Of a stretch of 64,000 nt of DNA, positions 23,961 through 34,600 are shown in pieces. Within the stretch, counting starts at the first letter, position 1. Every line of letters begins with the position of its first letter. Position numbers and translations under genes: made by a program. The notes under the pieces were generated by a model. The model ran no database searches. It saw only the letters and a program-made list of their open reading frames with translations, and was not told where the DNA came from. Source of the stretch: Vitellaria paradoxa (lineage: Eukaryota > Streptophyta > Magnoliopsida > Ericales > Sapotaceae); contig CM034238.1 in assembly GCA_019916065.1 (NCBI GenBank), positions 682,001-746,000 on the forward strand. Direction: 5' to 3'.

Positions 23961-24936
23961 GGCTCTTAATGCATGCTCTCGGGCAATCCTCATGCAGAAG
24001 TTGGATCGTAGTAGCACGGCTTCAAGGTTTGGGTTTGCTAAATTTTTAGTTATGTCCTAAATTGATCCAGTCAATCTTACATCTTCCGTTTTCTGTAGCA
24101 TTCCTGGTTCACTAGGGACCTGTATTGCTAATAGTCCTGGTCTTGCACTACCAAAAGCACCAATTCTTGGTGCTGCACCAGCTGTTCCTCCCCTTGTTAG
24201 CTCTCTCATACATGGTTCTGTTCCTAGAATTGCAGGATTGCCTGGTGCAGGGCTTTCAGTTTCTGCTATTACTGTTCCTGAATCCTTATGTTGATATCAT
24301 TGGTGTTCCTAGCGAGTGTTTATTGTTAAAGAACATGTTTGATCCAAAACTAGAGGTTATTACACAGTTTATTTATTTATTTATTTTTCAATCTCCATTT
24401 CTCTCTATTCTGTTGACACTGCTATGCTTAAATCATAATACATTTGCACATGGAACCAGAGTTCGATTTGGATATTAAAGAAGATGTTCAAGATGAATGC
24501 TTAAAGTTTGGAAGACTAAAACACACGCACGTGGATAAGTAAGTTGCTGCATGGCTTATTTCTGATATCCATCTGCTTTACATGTGTTGAGAATATTGTC
24601 GGATTTCAAAATTGAATTCTGTTCAATTGAAAGTAAACTTGGATTTGACCTTGATATAGAAGCCTTTCCATCATAGTTGGGTTTTGGAGTCGCAGTGTCT
24701 CTGGCTAAATTTTGGTGCCCTTTATTGGATTGTGTTTCCTGAGGACAAGTTCGTTACATGCTTAACAAGGTTTTGTCAGTGTTTTTTAACCTTAAAATAA
24801 ACTTGGTACTACTGTGACTGTTGCTTTTTGGATCAGAGAAGTGAAATTTAGTTCAAAAACAATATCCAGTTCTTATAATGCTTTGCACTGTTTCCTTGTT
24901 GAAATTCCCTAGCTAGAACCTAGAAGTGAGAATATC

Positions 24937-25526
24937 TAGGCTCTGTTTGACAAAACTTCCAGTTTTCAATTTTTAGTTTTCATTTTCATTTTTTTTTTTT
25001 GAAAACTAAAACATGAAAACTTGTTTGCTAATTTGTTTCCAATTTTCAGTTTTCAAAAAAATGAAAACTATTTTTAAAATTTTTAAAAATTATGTAAACA
25101 TGAAAAAAGTGTTTCTCATATTTTCATTTTCATATTTCATTTTTCTCCACAACTACCCGTCACAACCATCACTCACCACCACCCAACCACCATCCACTGC
25201 TGCCCAATCATAGCCAAACGTTGCCGGCCGCTGCCACCTCGCTACCGCTGCCGACCGCCACCCACCACTGACCACTGACACCATCACCTGTCTTCGACCA
25301 CCGCTACCGTCAATTGACCACCACCATCCACCTCCAACCACACCTCTGCCGCTAGTTGCTACCCATTGCCCCTAGCCATTCTCCCAAAATTATAACTATC
25401 TACCAACAACTATTATTACCAAATGCGATTTCAAGTTTTTTTTTTGGTAACTATGAAAATGAAAACTGAAAATAAAAAATTTAACACAAAAATTGAAAAT
25501 TGGCAGCATTGTCAAATAGGCCCTTA
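24937..25526. mobile_element. MITE-like element with GGCCYRTTTGACAA-type ends
   Basis: Left end ggctctgtttgacaa (24939) and right end ttgtcaaataggccc (25509) are imperfect inverted repeats. Inside are mirrored arms rich in gttttca/tgaaaac and a CACCACC-rich core (25150-25370) that yields spurious Gly-rich ORFs on the other strand. It sits in an intron of the splicing-factor pseudogene. Target duplication not resolved. Confidence 0.6.
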
Positions 25527-25766
25527 ATTGTCTAGTTGTCCAGTAGATGCACTAGGTATTTATTAGGGCTGTGCAGATGTAGCTTTGTTTATATTTGAAC
25601 TTTGCAATGTAAACATACAAATGGCATGTTAAGAACACAACATCTAACTAACAAAAATGCCCCAACAACTGCTTTCTGATATTTTACTGTATCCTGAATG
25701 GGTTGAAATTATGAAATACATAGTTACAATTCATTCACATGTTTAATTACCAGACAGCTGCATTTG

Positions 25767-25975
25767 CATAGCTTTTAAGTTAACTACTTCTTCGGCAAAC
25801 AGGAATGGTGCTGGGTTTGTATACTCGTGATGTGAAAATACAGAGTCTGCAGTAAGCTGCAAATGTTTTGCTTAGCATTTAAGTTCACTACTTTTTTGGC
25901 AAGCAGGAATAGTGCTGGGTTTGTATAATTGCGATTTGAAAATACACAATCCGGAATAAGTGCTCAGCATGCACT
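25767..25975 (+). repeat. Tandem duplication of a C-terminal exon with its acceptor, period about 104
   Basis: Two copies of catagcttttaagt...ggcaa.caggaat.gtgctgggtttgtat: the first from about 25767, the second from about 25871. Both include the AG acceptor and the exon start encoding N(G/S)AGFV. The first copy is more degenerate after that point; the second has a stop in the middle (GFV then stop) and leads into the GRWFAGKM segment. Confidence 0.7.
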
Positions 25976-26178
25976 ACGTGGTAGATGGTTTGCTGGGAAG
26001 ATGATCACTGCAACATTCATAGCAAATGTTTATTTTGATTTGATGGCAAGCATTCATGATAAAAGTTTGAACTTTTTTTCCTTTTCCTTATTATTCCACA
26101 AAAATGTGCGTAAAATTAATATTATTGACCACCATGCAGCTGCCCCAGAATTACGAGGCCAAATTTCCTGACAGCTGA

Positions 26179-27125
26179 CAGGATTGTTGATGCCATAGGA
26201 GTCAGTCCAATATCCATGAATGTTGACACAGCTTCTTCTCTGTATTCATCCAGTTTTTTAGTGGCGTATAGTGGTCCGTGTATCCCCAAAAAAAAAAAAA
26301 AAAAAATAGCAAACGCGGGTGCAGAAGAAATGACTGCTGACAACATAGTTCCTGAAAGTTTTCATATAATTGCAGGAAGCACAAAATGATCTGGATTATG
26401 AAAATTACCATCCCCCCCCCCCCATTTGCCTCCAGTTCTGGATGTGAAAATTGTCGAGTAATTGTTTTAACATTTGGTCTCTTGTTTTCTGGTGCTTTCA
26501 GCTTTCTTTATTTATAGTGTTACGAAGTAGAATGAGGATGTTGGGTTCCAACTCTCCCCCCTCGTGTTATTTGATGAGAGAAAACAGGTGATCAAATGAG
26601 ATTATGATTGATTGTTGGCCCCGTTGCTAAGATACACTATGTATCAATTGCATGTTTTGCTATTTTTTTTTGCAATTCGGCCAATTGGAGCCCAAATTTT
26701 GGAACGATGAAGATGATGAAGCTTTATATAAATAATAATAAGTATCGCACCCCCTTTTTTGTGGCTTTTTTTTAAATGATCTCGTGGACGGGCAAGATAG
26801 CGATCTCATGGACAGATGATGAAGCTTTTCCTTGCGTATTTTTATCCAGTTGGCTGTCATTCACCGTATTTCATGTTACATCTACATATATTCGATGGAG
26901 AAATGGATTGCAGTGACCTGCGGATAGCCTTCAAACATAAAAGGGACTGCAACGTTGCGAGGGACTACATTATCGTAGTGGAAATGGTTGTAGGCGATGT
27001 GATTGAATTGAGCTGGGCAATTGCAAGGTCATTACCACTTTATCCAAGCTCTCTGCTCAAAGCTTTTGTCGGCAAAAACTTTCAATTCACTTCTTAATCG
27101 AAATTTTTGTTTGGTGCGGGCTACA
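26179..27125 (+). other. Spacer between splicing-factor pseudogene and monooxygenase gene
   Basis: 3' flank of the pseudogene (stop 26176-26178), A-run at 26288-26305, C-run at 26404-26416, then sequence that before retroelement insertion was the upstream region of the monooxygenase gene. A 93-codon ORF at 26816-27097 is unrecognised and has no supporting features. Confidence 0.5.
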
Positions 27126-27130
27126 TCATG

Positions 27131-27160
27131 TGATGAGGGCATCATCTAGATTTTTATTTC

Positions 27161-27191
<31 letters not shown>

Positions 27192-27516
27192 TTATTTATT
27201 ATTTGGGCTCATTTGTTTTGGGCTTTATTAATAATGAGTTTATATTATTAGAGGTTATTTGGACCCATTTGTTTTTGGGCTATTTTAGTATCGGTTTATT
27301 TTATTTTAGGCCTTTTGTGTTAGGCCCATGATGTTTTCTATTTAAACCCTAATTAGGGTTAACAGAGGGGGATTGATTTTGATTGATTGAATAATATTGG
27401 TGGCTGGTTTTTCTTTCTCCTCTTTTCTTCTAATTCTTCTTCTCTTCTTCTCTACTTTCTTCTTTCTCTTACTTTCTCTCTATTCTTTTTTTACTTTCAA
27501 TTATTGTTCCGCATCA
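27131..27516 (+). repeat. LTR A: solo LTR, X type, TSD tcatg
   Basis: Begins tgatgagggcatcatctag and ends gttccgcatca; flanked by tcatg on both sides (27126-27130 and 27517-27521). No PBS or internal region follows; the right flank is gene DNA. Differs from LTR C only in the length of the ATT run, as far as I can see. Contains a TATA-like ctatttaaac and long C/T runs. Confidence 0.9.
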
Positions 27517-27657
27517 TCATGGCTGCTGTTGAGGCTAAGCACCAAACGGTCTGGACGAAAAATAGAAAGTGACTGCATTTATGTCCAAATTTACAAGCAT
27601 CATTGCTGACATCACCATTTTCATTCTGTATTAATTTCAGGTTCAATGTTTCTAGAG

Positions 27658-27671
27658 TTTATTTATATATA
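27658..27671 (+). promoter_or_regulatory. Probable TATA box of the monooxygenase gene, copy 1
   Basis: tttatttatatatagg about 90 bases before the ATG at 27758. The same site occurs in copy 2 at 31514-31527. It lies about 145 bases downstream of the LTR end, so the retroelement entered the proximal promoter. Confidence 0.45.
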
Positions 27672-27757
27672 GGTGCCTTCTAGTTCCATATTGTACAACC
27701 CTTTCTATAGTCTTTCTATTAGCACCAACTGCGTGCATCAGAACAGAACCAAGAAAT

Positions 27758-28098
27758 ATGACGGAAGTAGTGGAAGATACAGTGATAGTTGGAGCTGGGA
27801 TTGCTGGTCTCACTACATCTTTAGCACTTCACAGGTGGCCCAGTCAACAAAATATAACTCTCTTATATATGTTTGTGAAAGTAAATTCTATTTGGTAGTG
27901 TGTGAAAGTTAAGTAGATGTAACTTGCAAGAAGTATCACTGGGTTTTGCAGGATGGGAATTCGGAGCTTGGTACTAGAATCATCAGAGTGTTTAAGAGCT
28001 GCAGGGTATACATTTACCACTTGGACAAATGCTTGGAGGGCCTTGGATTCTGTTGGCATAGGTGACTCACTCCGCCACCAACATGAACAGCTTCATGG
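27758..28098 (+). pseudogene. Orphan copy of monooxygenase exons 1 and 2
   Basis: Exon 1 27758-27834 (VIVGAGIAGL, the Rossmann GxGxxG) and exon 2 27952-28098, with intact splice sites. The block 27517-28110 appears identical to 31373-31966 (offset 3856). It is followed by LTR B and a gag-only element rather than exon 3, so it is an incomplete duplicate, although splicing over 11 kb to exon 3 is not excluded. The reading frame itself is undamaged. Confidence 0.85.
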
Positions 28099-28110
28099 GT
28101 AATAACAGTA

Positions 28111-28140
28111 TGATGAGGACATCAATTTTAAATTTATTTC

Positions 28141-28172
<32 letters not shown>

Positions 28173-28492
28173 TATTATTTGAACCCATTTGTTTTGGGTT
28201 TTATTAATAATGAGTTTATATTATTAGAGGTTATTTGGACCCATTTGTTTTTGGGCTATTTTAGTATCGGTTTATTTTATTTTAGGCTTTTTGTGTTAGG
28301 CCCATGATGTTTTCTATTTAAACCCTAATTAGGGTTAACAGAGGGGGATTGATTTTGATTGATTGAATAATATTGGTGGCTGGTTTTTCTTTCTCCTCTT
28401 TTCTTCTAATTCTTCTTCTCTTCTTCTCTACTTTCTTCTTTCTCTTACTTTCTCTCTATTCTTTCTTTACTTTCAATTATTGTTCCGCATCA
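28111..28492 (+). repeat. LTR B: chimeric LTR, left half Y type, right half X type
   Basis: The left part (tgatgaggacatcaattttaa, gaacccatttg, taggctttttg) matches LTRs D and E. The right part (acagagggggattgattttg, ctcttactttc) matches LTRs A and C. The switch lies between about 28287 and 28340. Left flank is cagta, the target site of element Y, while the internal region to its right belongs to element X. Confidence 0.85.
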
Positions 28493-28495
28493 ACT

Positions 28496-28507
28496 TGGTA
28501 TCAGAGC
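28496..28507 (+). other. Primer-binding site of element X
   Basis: tggtatcagagc, initiator Met tRNA type, three bases after LTR B. Confidence 0.92.
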
Positions 28508-28639
28508 GAATCCCTGGTGCAAAAGAAAAATATCAAATTACTGTTTTCAGCCGTGAGAAAAAAAAAACCCTAGCCGCAGCCGCTGCCGCTGCCATACGCG
28601 TACGCGTCATCACCCTCAAGACCTTCATATACACTTTCG

Positions 28640-28875
28640 TGCATTTCCGGCTACACCTAGCTCCGGCGACCTACACCACCGGAATCACCTACCTCCGGCG
28701 AACTCACCGGTGACCCTAACAACCTCCGGCGACTTTTCCGGCGACCGGCCGACGACTTTTCCGGCGAATTCCGGTGAAGTCCAGCAACACTACCTGCTTC
28801 CGGTGAACTCCCAGGTGACCTCCAGCGACCTCCAGCAGCTTTTTCAGCGAACCTCCGGCGACTTTCGATGAATTT
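28640..28875 (+). repeat. CCGGCGA-rich leader of element X
   Basis: Many copies of (c)tccggcgA and variants (ttccggcga, ctccggcgac, ttccggtgaa) in the untranslated leader. The leader of element Y has the same kind of array at about 32515-32625. Confidence 0.8.
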
Positions 28876-29319
28876 CAGAACACTCTGTCAATCTTTGGCA
28901 AAATTTAAGCAACAAGACAGCCGACTACTTATTCGGATGTTTCAAAAGTGAACACTTTATATAGTTTGAAGCAAAGGTTTGGATTAGATACAATTCTCTC
29001 ATTGTTAATTATGATAAATGCTTATATCATATGGCAGCATGAATTGCATAAATTTGAACTTAAACCTTGCCTATTTGTTTCATTTATCCTACTTCCTATT
29101 TCCCTTTTGAATTTAGTTAATTGTTGCCCATCTTAAAAAAAAAAAAAAAAAAAAAAAAATCACTCACCCATTGCTTGCCTAAATTATTTGTTGAGTTTCA
29201 TTTATTAGATTTGTTATTCCGATTTTAAGCATATTAGGATTTTATATTTTTATTACTTTCTTTTTCAATTTTCTTTAATATCAGCATTAAAAAAAAAAAA
29301 TTACTTCTGCCCTTTTGCT

Positions 29320-30720
29320 ATGAATTTCGAAAACCAATCATATTGGAATAATAAAGTAGGACTTCATTCTATTCATCAAACTTATGTCAAAGATCCTCCC
29401 TATTTTAGTGGCACTATTGATCCTCCTGAGTTTCTTGATTGGGTAGATGATATCGAATACATTTTTAACTATCACGACCTGTCTGATGACCAATGTATTC
29501 GTCTAGCCAAAACAAGATCGACCAATTATGCTAGAGAGTATTGGCAAACAGTTGAGTTACACCATAGACATGTTATTCAATGGGCTTTGATGAAACAAAT
29601 TTTGAGCGATCGATTTGTTCCTAAAAATTTTATAGATAAGGCATGGTCTCAGTTAATGCGTCTTAAACAGGAGGATTCTTCTGTTGATGACTATTTTAAT
29701 CAATTTAAAACTCTTAGGAAGTGGTCTAACTTTCAAAATGAGCCTTGTGCCATCAGTAGATTTGTTCTTGGGCTAAGGCCTTGCATCCGTGAGGTAGTTC
29801 CGCGATACACTCATAAGACGTTAAATGAAGCTTATTCCAAAGCTTTAGAAATTGAAAAATATTATAAGTTTGAGTCTTATGAGTCTATGTCAGAGTCAAA
29901 GTGCCCTATACAAACTATCGAGTTACACCGTCCATCTCCTAAACCTAGCGCCCCTATTGTTTCTGTTGACACTTGTGATTTTCTTATTGATTCTCCTCTT
30001 TTGACATTTGATTATGACGAGTCACCAAATTCTCAAAATGTGTCTGAAGTGGTTGAATTGGTTCCACCGTCATTTTACATTGATTTTGTTGCTTTATTTG
30101 AGGACATCATGAATAATGATCGTCAAGATTGCATAGACTCTATCATTAATGATGGTTACTTTTTCAGGGGATATTATTTAAGCATCTCAAGAGTTTTACT
30201 TAGTAACTTCATCCGTTGGGAGTTCTTTGAGTCTATGTCCAAATTGTTCTTCCATGAGATCATTCAATTGCATGAGTCCTCCTCACTTCTAGTGTATAAC
30301 AAAGACATTCTTGCATACATTGAACAATTTTTTTTACAAGTTATATGTGGCATGTCTTACTACTATTCTATCGATATCATTGAGTCTCATTCCATTCGTC
30401 CGTTTTTGAGGGATTCTAATTTGACGAGTTCAGTTACATCATCACTCATCACTTATTCTCATTCATGTATTCCACTCCTTTTTGATAATGCTGATATTAA
30501 TTGGAAAATTGGGTTGAGTAATAATTATTATAAATTTCTGACTTATGTTATTGATGAGAATAAAAAATTTAATGGATGTAACTTAATGATGACTTATGCA
30601 TTGCATACTTACTACCTCATATCGTCTTGCCAAAATTTGCATGCCAAAAATGTTGGGCCATTCTATATCCTTTGTGATCCTAATCCCAATGCAATTTTTT
30701 CATTTTGCCATGTGATATGA
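29320..30720 (+). CDS. Gag-like protein of element X with unassigned C-terminal half
   Basis: Uninterrupted 466-codon ORF from ATG 29320. Residues about 30-190 look like a retrotransposon gag domain (DPPEFLDWVDDIEYIF, REYWQTVE, DDYFNQFKTL, ALEIEKYYKFESYE). There is no CCHC zinc knuckle and no D-T/S-G protease motif. Residues about 230-466 are hydrophobic and aromatic (FYIDFVALFEDIM, WEFFESMSKLFFHEII, YNKDILAYIEQFF) and match nothing I recognise. It is clearly diverged from the gag of element Y, so X is not a simple deletion derivative. The intact frame suggests recent activity or selection. No ATG in better context upstream was seen. Confidence 0.7.
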   Translation: MNFENQSYWNNKVGLHSIHQTYVKDPPYFSGTIDPPEFLDWVDDIEYIFNYHDLSDDQCIRLAKTRSTNYAREYWQTVELHHRHVIQWALMKQILSDRFVPKNFIDKAWSQLMRLKQEDSSVDDYFNQFKTLRKWSNFQNEPCAISRFVLGLRPCIREVVPRYTHKTLNEAYSKALEIEKYYKFESYESMSESKCPIQTIELHRPSPKPSAPIVSVDTCDFLIDSPLLTFDYDESPNSQNVSEVVELVPPSFYIDFVALFEDIMNNDRQDCIDSIINDGYFFRGYYLSISRVLLSNFIRWEFFESMSKLFFHEIIQLHESSSLLVYNKDILAYIEQFFLQVICGMSYYYSIDIIESHSIRPFLRDSNLTSSVTSSLITYSHSCIPLLFDNADINWKIGLSNNYYKFLTYVIDENKKFNGCNLMMTYALHTYYLISSCQNLHAKNVGPFYILCDPNPNAIFSFCHVI

Positions 30721-30981
30721 GTTTTGTCGTAATTTGGCATGTGGAGAACTTGTTATCTTGTGGAGGCATCTTTGGGCCTCAAATATTGTCTGCAGGTTAT
30801 GGAGATATTTTTATGCCGGTTCCAGTTCCTCCACCTCTGCAGCATTGCCTATCTGTGCTCGATGTTGAGGATCTCATTTTCCTTCAACTCCAAAGATGTC
30901 TTGTCAAGTGGAAATGCGACATGATAACAGTGCTAAGTTTTCAACTCGACGGAGTCGAGTTCTTCTCAGTCCGGGAGAGTT

Positions 30982-31010
30982 GATGAGGGCATCATCTAGA
31001 TTTTTATTTC

Positions 31011-31047
<37 letters not shown>

Positions 31048-31372
31048 TTATTTATTATTTGGGCTCATTTGTTTTGGGCTTTATTAATAATGAGTTTATA
31101 TTATTAGAGGTTATTTGGACCCATTTGTTTTTGGGCTATTTTAGTATCGGTTTATTTTATTTTAGGCCTTTTGTGTTAGGCCCATGATGTTTTCTATTTA
31201 AACCCTAATTAGGGTTAACAGAGGGGGATTGATTTTGATTGATTGAATAATATTGGTGGCTGGTTTTTCTTTCTCCTCTTTTCTTCTAATTCTTCTTCTC
31301 TTCTTCTCTACTTTCTTCTTTCTCTTACTTTCTCTCTATTCTTTTTTTACTTTCAATTATTGTTCCGCATCA
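30982..31372 (+). repeat. LTR C: 3' LTR of element X
   Basis: X-type sequence like LTR A with a slightly longer ATT run. Preceded by purine tract ending gggagagt and followed by tcatg plus the second copy of the gene promoter and exons. Confidence 0.92.
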
Positions 31373-31613
31373 TCATGGCTGCTGTTGAGGCTAAGCACCA
31401 AACGGTCTGGACGAAAAATAGAAAGTGACTGCATTTATGTCCAAATTTACAAGCATCATTGCTGACATCACCATTTTCATTCTGTATTAATTTCAGGTTC
31501 AATGTTTCTAGAGTTTATTTATATATAGGTGCCTTCTAGTTCCATATTGTACAACCCTTTCTATAGTCTTTCTATTAGCACCAACTGCGTGCATCAGAAC
31601 AGAACCAAGAAAT

Positions 31614-34600
31614 ATGACGGAAGTAGTGGAAGATACAGTGATAGTTGGAGCTGGGATTGCTGGTCTCACTACATCTTTAGCACTTCACAGGTGGCCCAGT
31701 CAACAAAATATAACTCTCTTATATATGTTTGTGAAAGTAAATTCTATTTGGTAGTGTGTGAAAGTTAAGTAGATGTAACTTGCAAGAAGTATCACTGGGT
31801 TTTGCAGGATGGGAATTCGGAGCTTGGTACTAGAATCATCAGAGTGTTTAAGAGCTGCAGGGTATACATTTACCACTTGGACAAATGCTTGGAGGGCCTT
31901 GGATTCTGTTGGCATAGGTGACTCACTCCGCCACCAACATGAACAGCTTCATGGGTAATAACAGTATGATGAGGACATCAATTTTAAATTTATTTCTTAT
32001 TATTATTATTATTATTATTATTATTTATTATTTGAACCCATTTGTTTTGGGTTTTATTAATAATGAGTTTATATTATTAGAGGTTATTTGGACCCATTTG
32101 TTTTTGGGCTATTTTAGTATCGGTTTATTTTATTTTAGGCTTTTTGTGTTAGGCCTATGATGTTTTCTATTTAAACCCTAATTAGGGTTAACAGGAGGAT
32201 TGATTGATTGAATAATATTGGTGGCTGGTTTTTCTTTCCCCTCTTTTCTTCTAATTCTTCTTCTCTTCTTCTCTACTTTCTTCTTTCTCTTGCTTTCTCT
32301 CTATTCTTTCTTTACTTTCAATTGTTGTTCCGCATCAACTTGGTATCAGAGCGAATCCCTGGTGCAAAAAAAAAAATATCAAATCACTGTTTTCAGCCGT
32401 GAGAAAAAAAAAAAAAAAAAACCCTAGCCGCAGCCGCAGCTGCTGCCGCTACCGCTGCCGTACGCATCTTCACCCTCAAGACCTTCGTATACACTTTCGT
32501 GCATTTCCGGCTACACCCAGCTCCGGCGACCTACACCACCAGAATCACCTCCCTCCGGCGACCTCTCCGGTGACCCCAGAATTTTCCGGCGAAGTTCCGG
32601 CGACCGGCCGGCGAAGCTCCGGCAACTTCCAGGACACTCCAGGACACTCCGAAACATTTTTTAGGACACTCGGGACATTTTTGGGGCCCCTTTACATCAA
32701 ATCAGGTGCACTTGTTCCTCACATTTCCTTTGATATTACAATCTATGCACTTTAATAGTATTATTTTATCTGTGTGGTACCTTAACATTTTTTATTCGCT
32801 ACTCAACCTATAACTTATAATATTACATTGAACCAAATTTTATTAGCCTCCGATCCACTTTACCTAGACCACCTTCATATTATTTGTTCTTTACATCCAT
32901 AGCATTTTATTTTGCCACCTTTCCTATTTGATTAATTGGCTATAAAAAAAAAAATAAATAAAGGTTTCTTTGCCCTCAATTTTAATTGTGAGTTTGACTA
33001 ATTTGTGGGATTTAATAACTAGTGTTGAGACCTCTCTTTTAAACTTTTGGAAGATAAATTAGTCTACTAGTTGCATTACATTGAATTCGGATTTTAACAA
33101 GTTTCCCAAAAAAAAAATTAAAAATTACATTTGGCTTGAAATTTTGTGATCATTCACTTGCATTAAGGAGTTGTTTATTGATCTCAATAGTTGTTAGTTG
33201 AGTTAGTGTTGCATGCAATTGCGTAGTGGTCGTATTCTCACCCATAGCTCACCTATTAGTAAGATGAGTACCCCCGAAGGCAATGATCGAATAGTTCAAA
33301 TTCTTGAGGGACTACAAACTCAAATAACGGCACTTCATGCTGAAGTGAATACTAGTCGTCAGGCTACCCAGGAATTACTTAATCGAGTAACAACCCTGGA
33401 ACAATACCACCGTCTGTCGGATGGTGACCTTTCGGATGTGCCTGGCAATTTGAATCACCGCGGTAGAAGAGAGGATAGGGTACCTCCTAGGTATAATCTT
33501 GTTCCTCGGAATCGTGAGAGAGATCATGGAAATTTTGGTCCTCAAGATGAGGCCTATCTTCGTCAAGAGGACCGTCTCTTTAAAAATATTAAATTAGATG
33601 CCCCTACTTTTGATGGTCGACTAGATCCTGTCATTTTTAGCCAGTGGATTAGAGATATGGATCGATATTTTAACTGGTATAGGTTCACAGAGGAAAGAAA
33701 AGTGGAGTTTGCGAGTATGAGATTATCGGGTAATGCTCAGCTATTTTGGGAGAGTGTTGAAGATCTCTTGGCGAGGCGCCACATGCCCCCTGTTCGAACT
33801 TGGGATGAAATGAAACGCCGCCTCCAAGAGAAATACCTACCTAGATCGTATAAGATTAATTTACTAGATCAGTGGAATAATCTTAAGCAGGGAAATAGGT
33901 CTGTAACTGAGTATGTGACTCAATTTGACGAATTTCGAATGCGGTGCAATATCATAGAGGATGAGTCCATGACCTTGAGTAGATTTAGACAAGGCCTCCA
34001 TGATGACCTCAAGAGAGAACTTGTTCTTAGAGGTGTGACCACTCTCGATCATGCTTACACCTTAGTTCAGGACTATGAGTTGATTACCAAGGGTCCCAGT
34101 AGACCAAGTTTCCATAGTAATTATTCCTCACACCAAGTTTCCTCTTCAAACTCTAAGTCAATTCTAGGTCTCCCTCCACCTGGTACTCAATCATTGAATG
34201 AGAACAAAGGAAAAGGTACAATGACTAATGCCCCAAGGAACTCATCCCGTGTGCAATGTTTCAATTGTAGGGAATTTGGTCATGTGTCCGCTAACTGTCC
34301 AAAGAAAGCCTTAGTTATTGGAGAACATTCAGGGCACATTGATGATGACCACTTAGAAGAACAAGTGTATGAACCTAATCTTGAGGACTTTGGTGATTTA
34401 GAGGACGACTGTGGTGATACTATTCTAGCCTGCATTAGAAGTTCCACCCTTCCCGCCCATGTTGATCTTTCATATGGTAGCCTTGATACCCCACGATTAG
34501 GTGTAGTACGTTGTACTCTAACACAGCCTAAGGAGGCTGATGATTGGCGTCGTCATTCTATTTTTCATACATTTATCAAGATCAATGGTAAACCCTGTAA

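Larger units (their letters stand above)
13950..26178 (+). pseudogene. Decayed RBM39/CC1-like splicing factor gene
   Basis: The family has an N-terminal Arg/Ser-Arg/Asp-rich region, RRM domains and a C-terminal U2AF-homology RRM, and acts in pre-mRNA splicing. Recognised pieces: start ATG at 14549 (MDFDEYDYLE), an RD/RE-rich region at 14585-14824 and 15038-15315, a segment with ILMQKLDRSSTAS at 23962-24028, VPSECLLLKNMFDP at 24300-24355, EFDLDIKEDVQDEC at about 24457-24539, GRWFAGKMITATF at about 25984-26020, and the final exon 26140-26178 ending NYEAKFPDS. A 5' UTR exon with an intron to about 14540 is plausible. Damage: frameshift after codon 15, a MITE in exon 1, an in-frame stop in a C-terminal exon, a frame change before 24300, and no recognisable first two RRM exons. 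A complete copia element sits in the middle. Called dead with high confidence; family call from remembered relatives. Confidence 0.8.
28111..31372 (+). mobile_element. Non-autonomous gag-only gypsy element (X)
   Basis: LTR B, PBS tggtatcagagc (28496), about 820-base leader, one 466-codon gag-like ORF, purine tract cgggagagt (about 30973-30981), LTR C. The internal region is only about 2.5 kb and has no protease, RT, RNase H or integrase. Leader start and purine tract match those of the autonomous element Y, suggesting it could be mobilised in trans. This is the structure called TR-GAG in plants. The right flank tcatg equals the target site of LTR A. Confidence 0.85.

Noticed and set aside
25153..25341. 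Gly/Trp-rich ORF on the minus strand
   Set aside because: Produced by CACCACC low-complexity sequence inside a MITE.
26816..27097. 93-codon ORF as a gene
   Set aside because: No recognisable family, no splice or promoter context, and composition similar to the spacer.
27387..27609. Repeated ORFs starting MNNIGGWFFF or MVAGFSFSS in each LTR copy
   Set aside because: They are translations of the C/T-rich 3' half of the LTR and occur in all five LTRs; no protein features.
28363..28713. 116-codon ORF across the end of LTR B and the PBS
   Set aside because: It crosses the LTR, PBS and leader; an artefact of low-complexity sequence.
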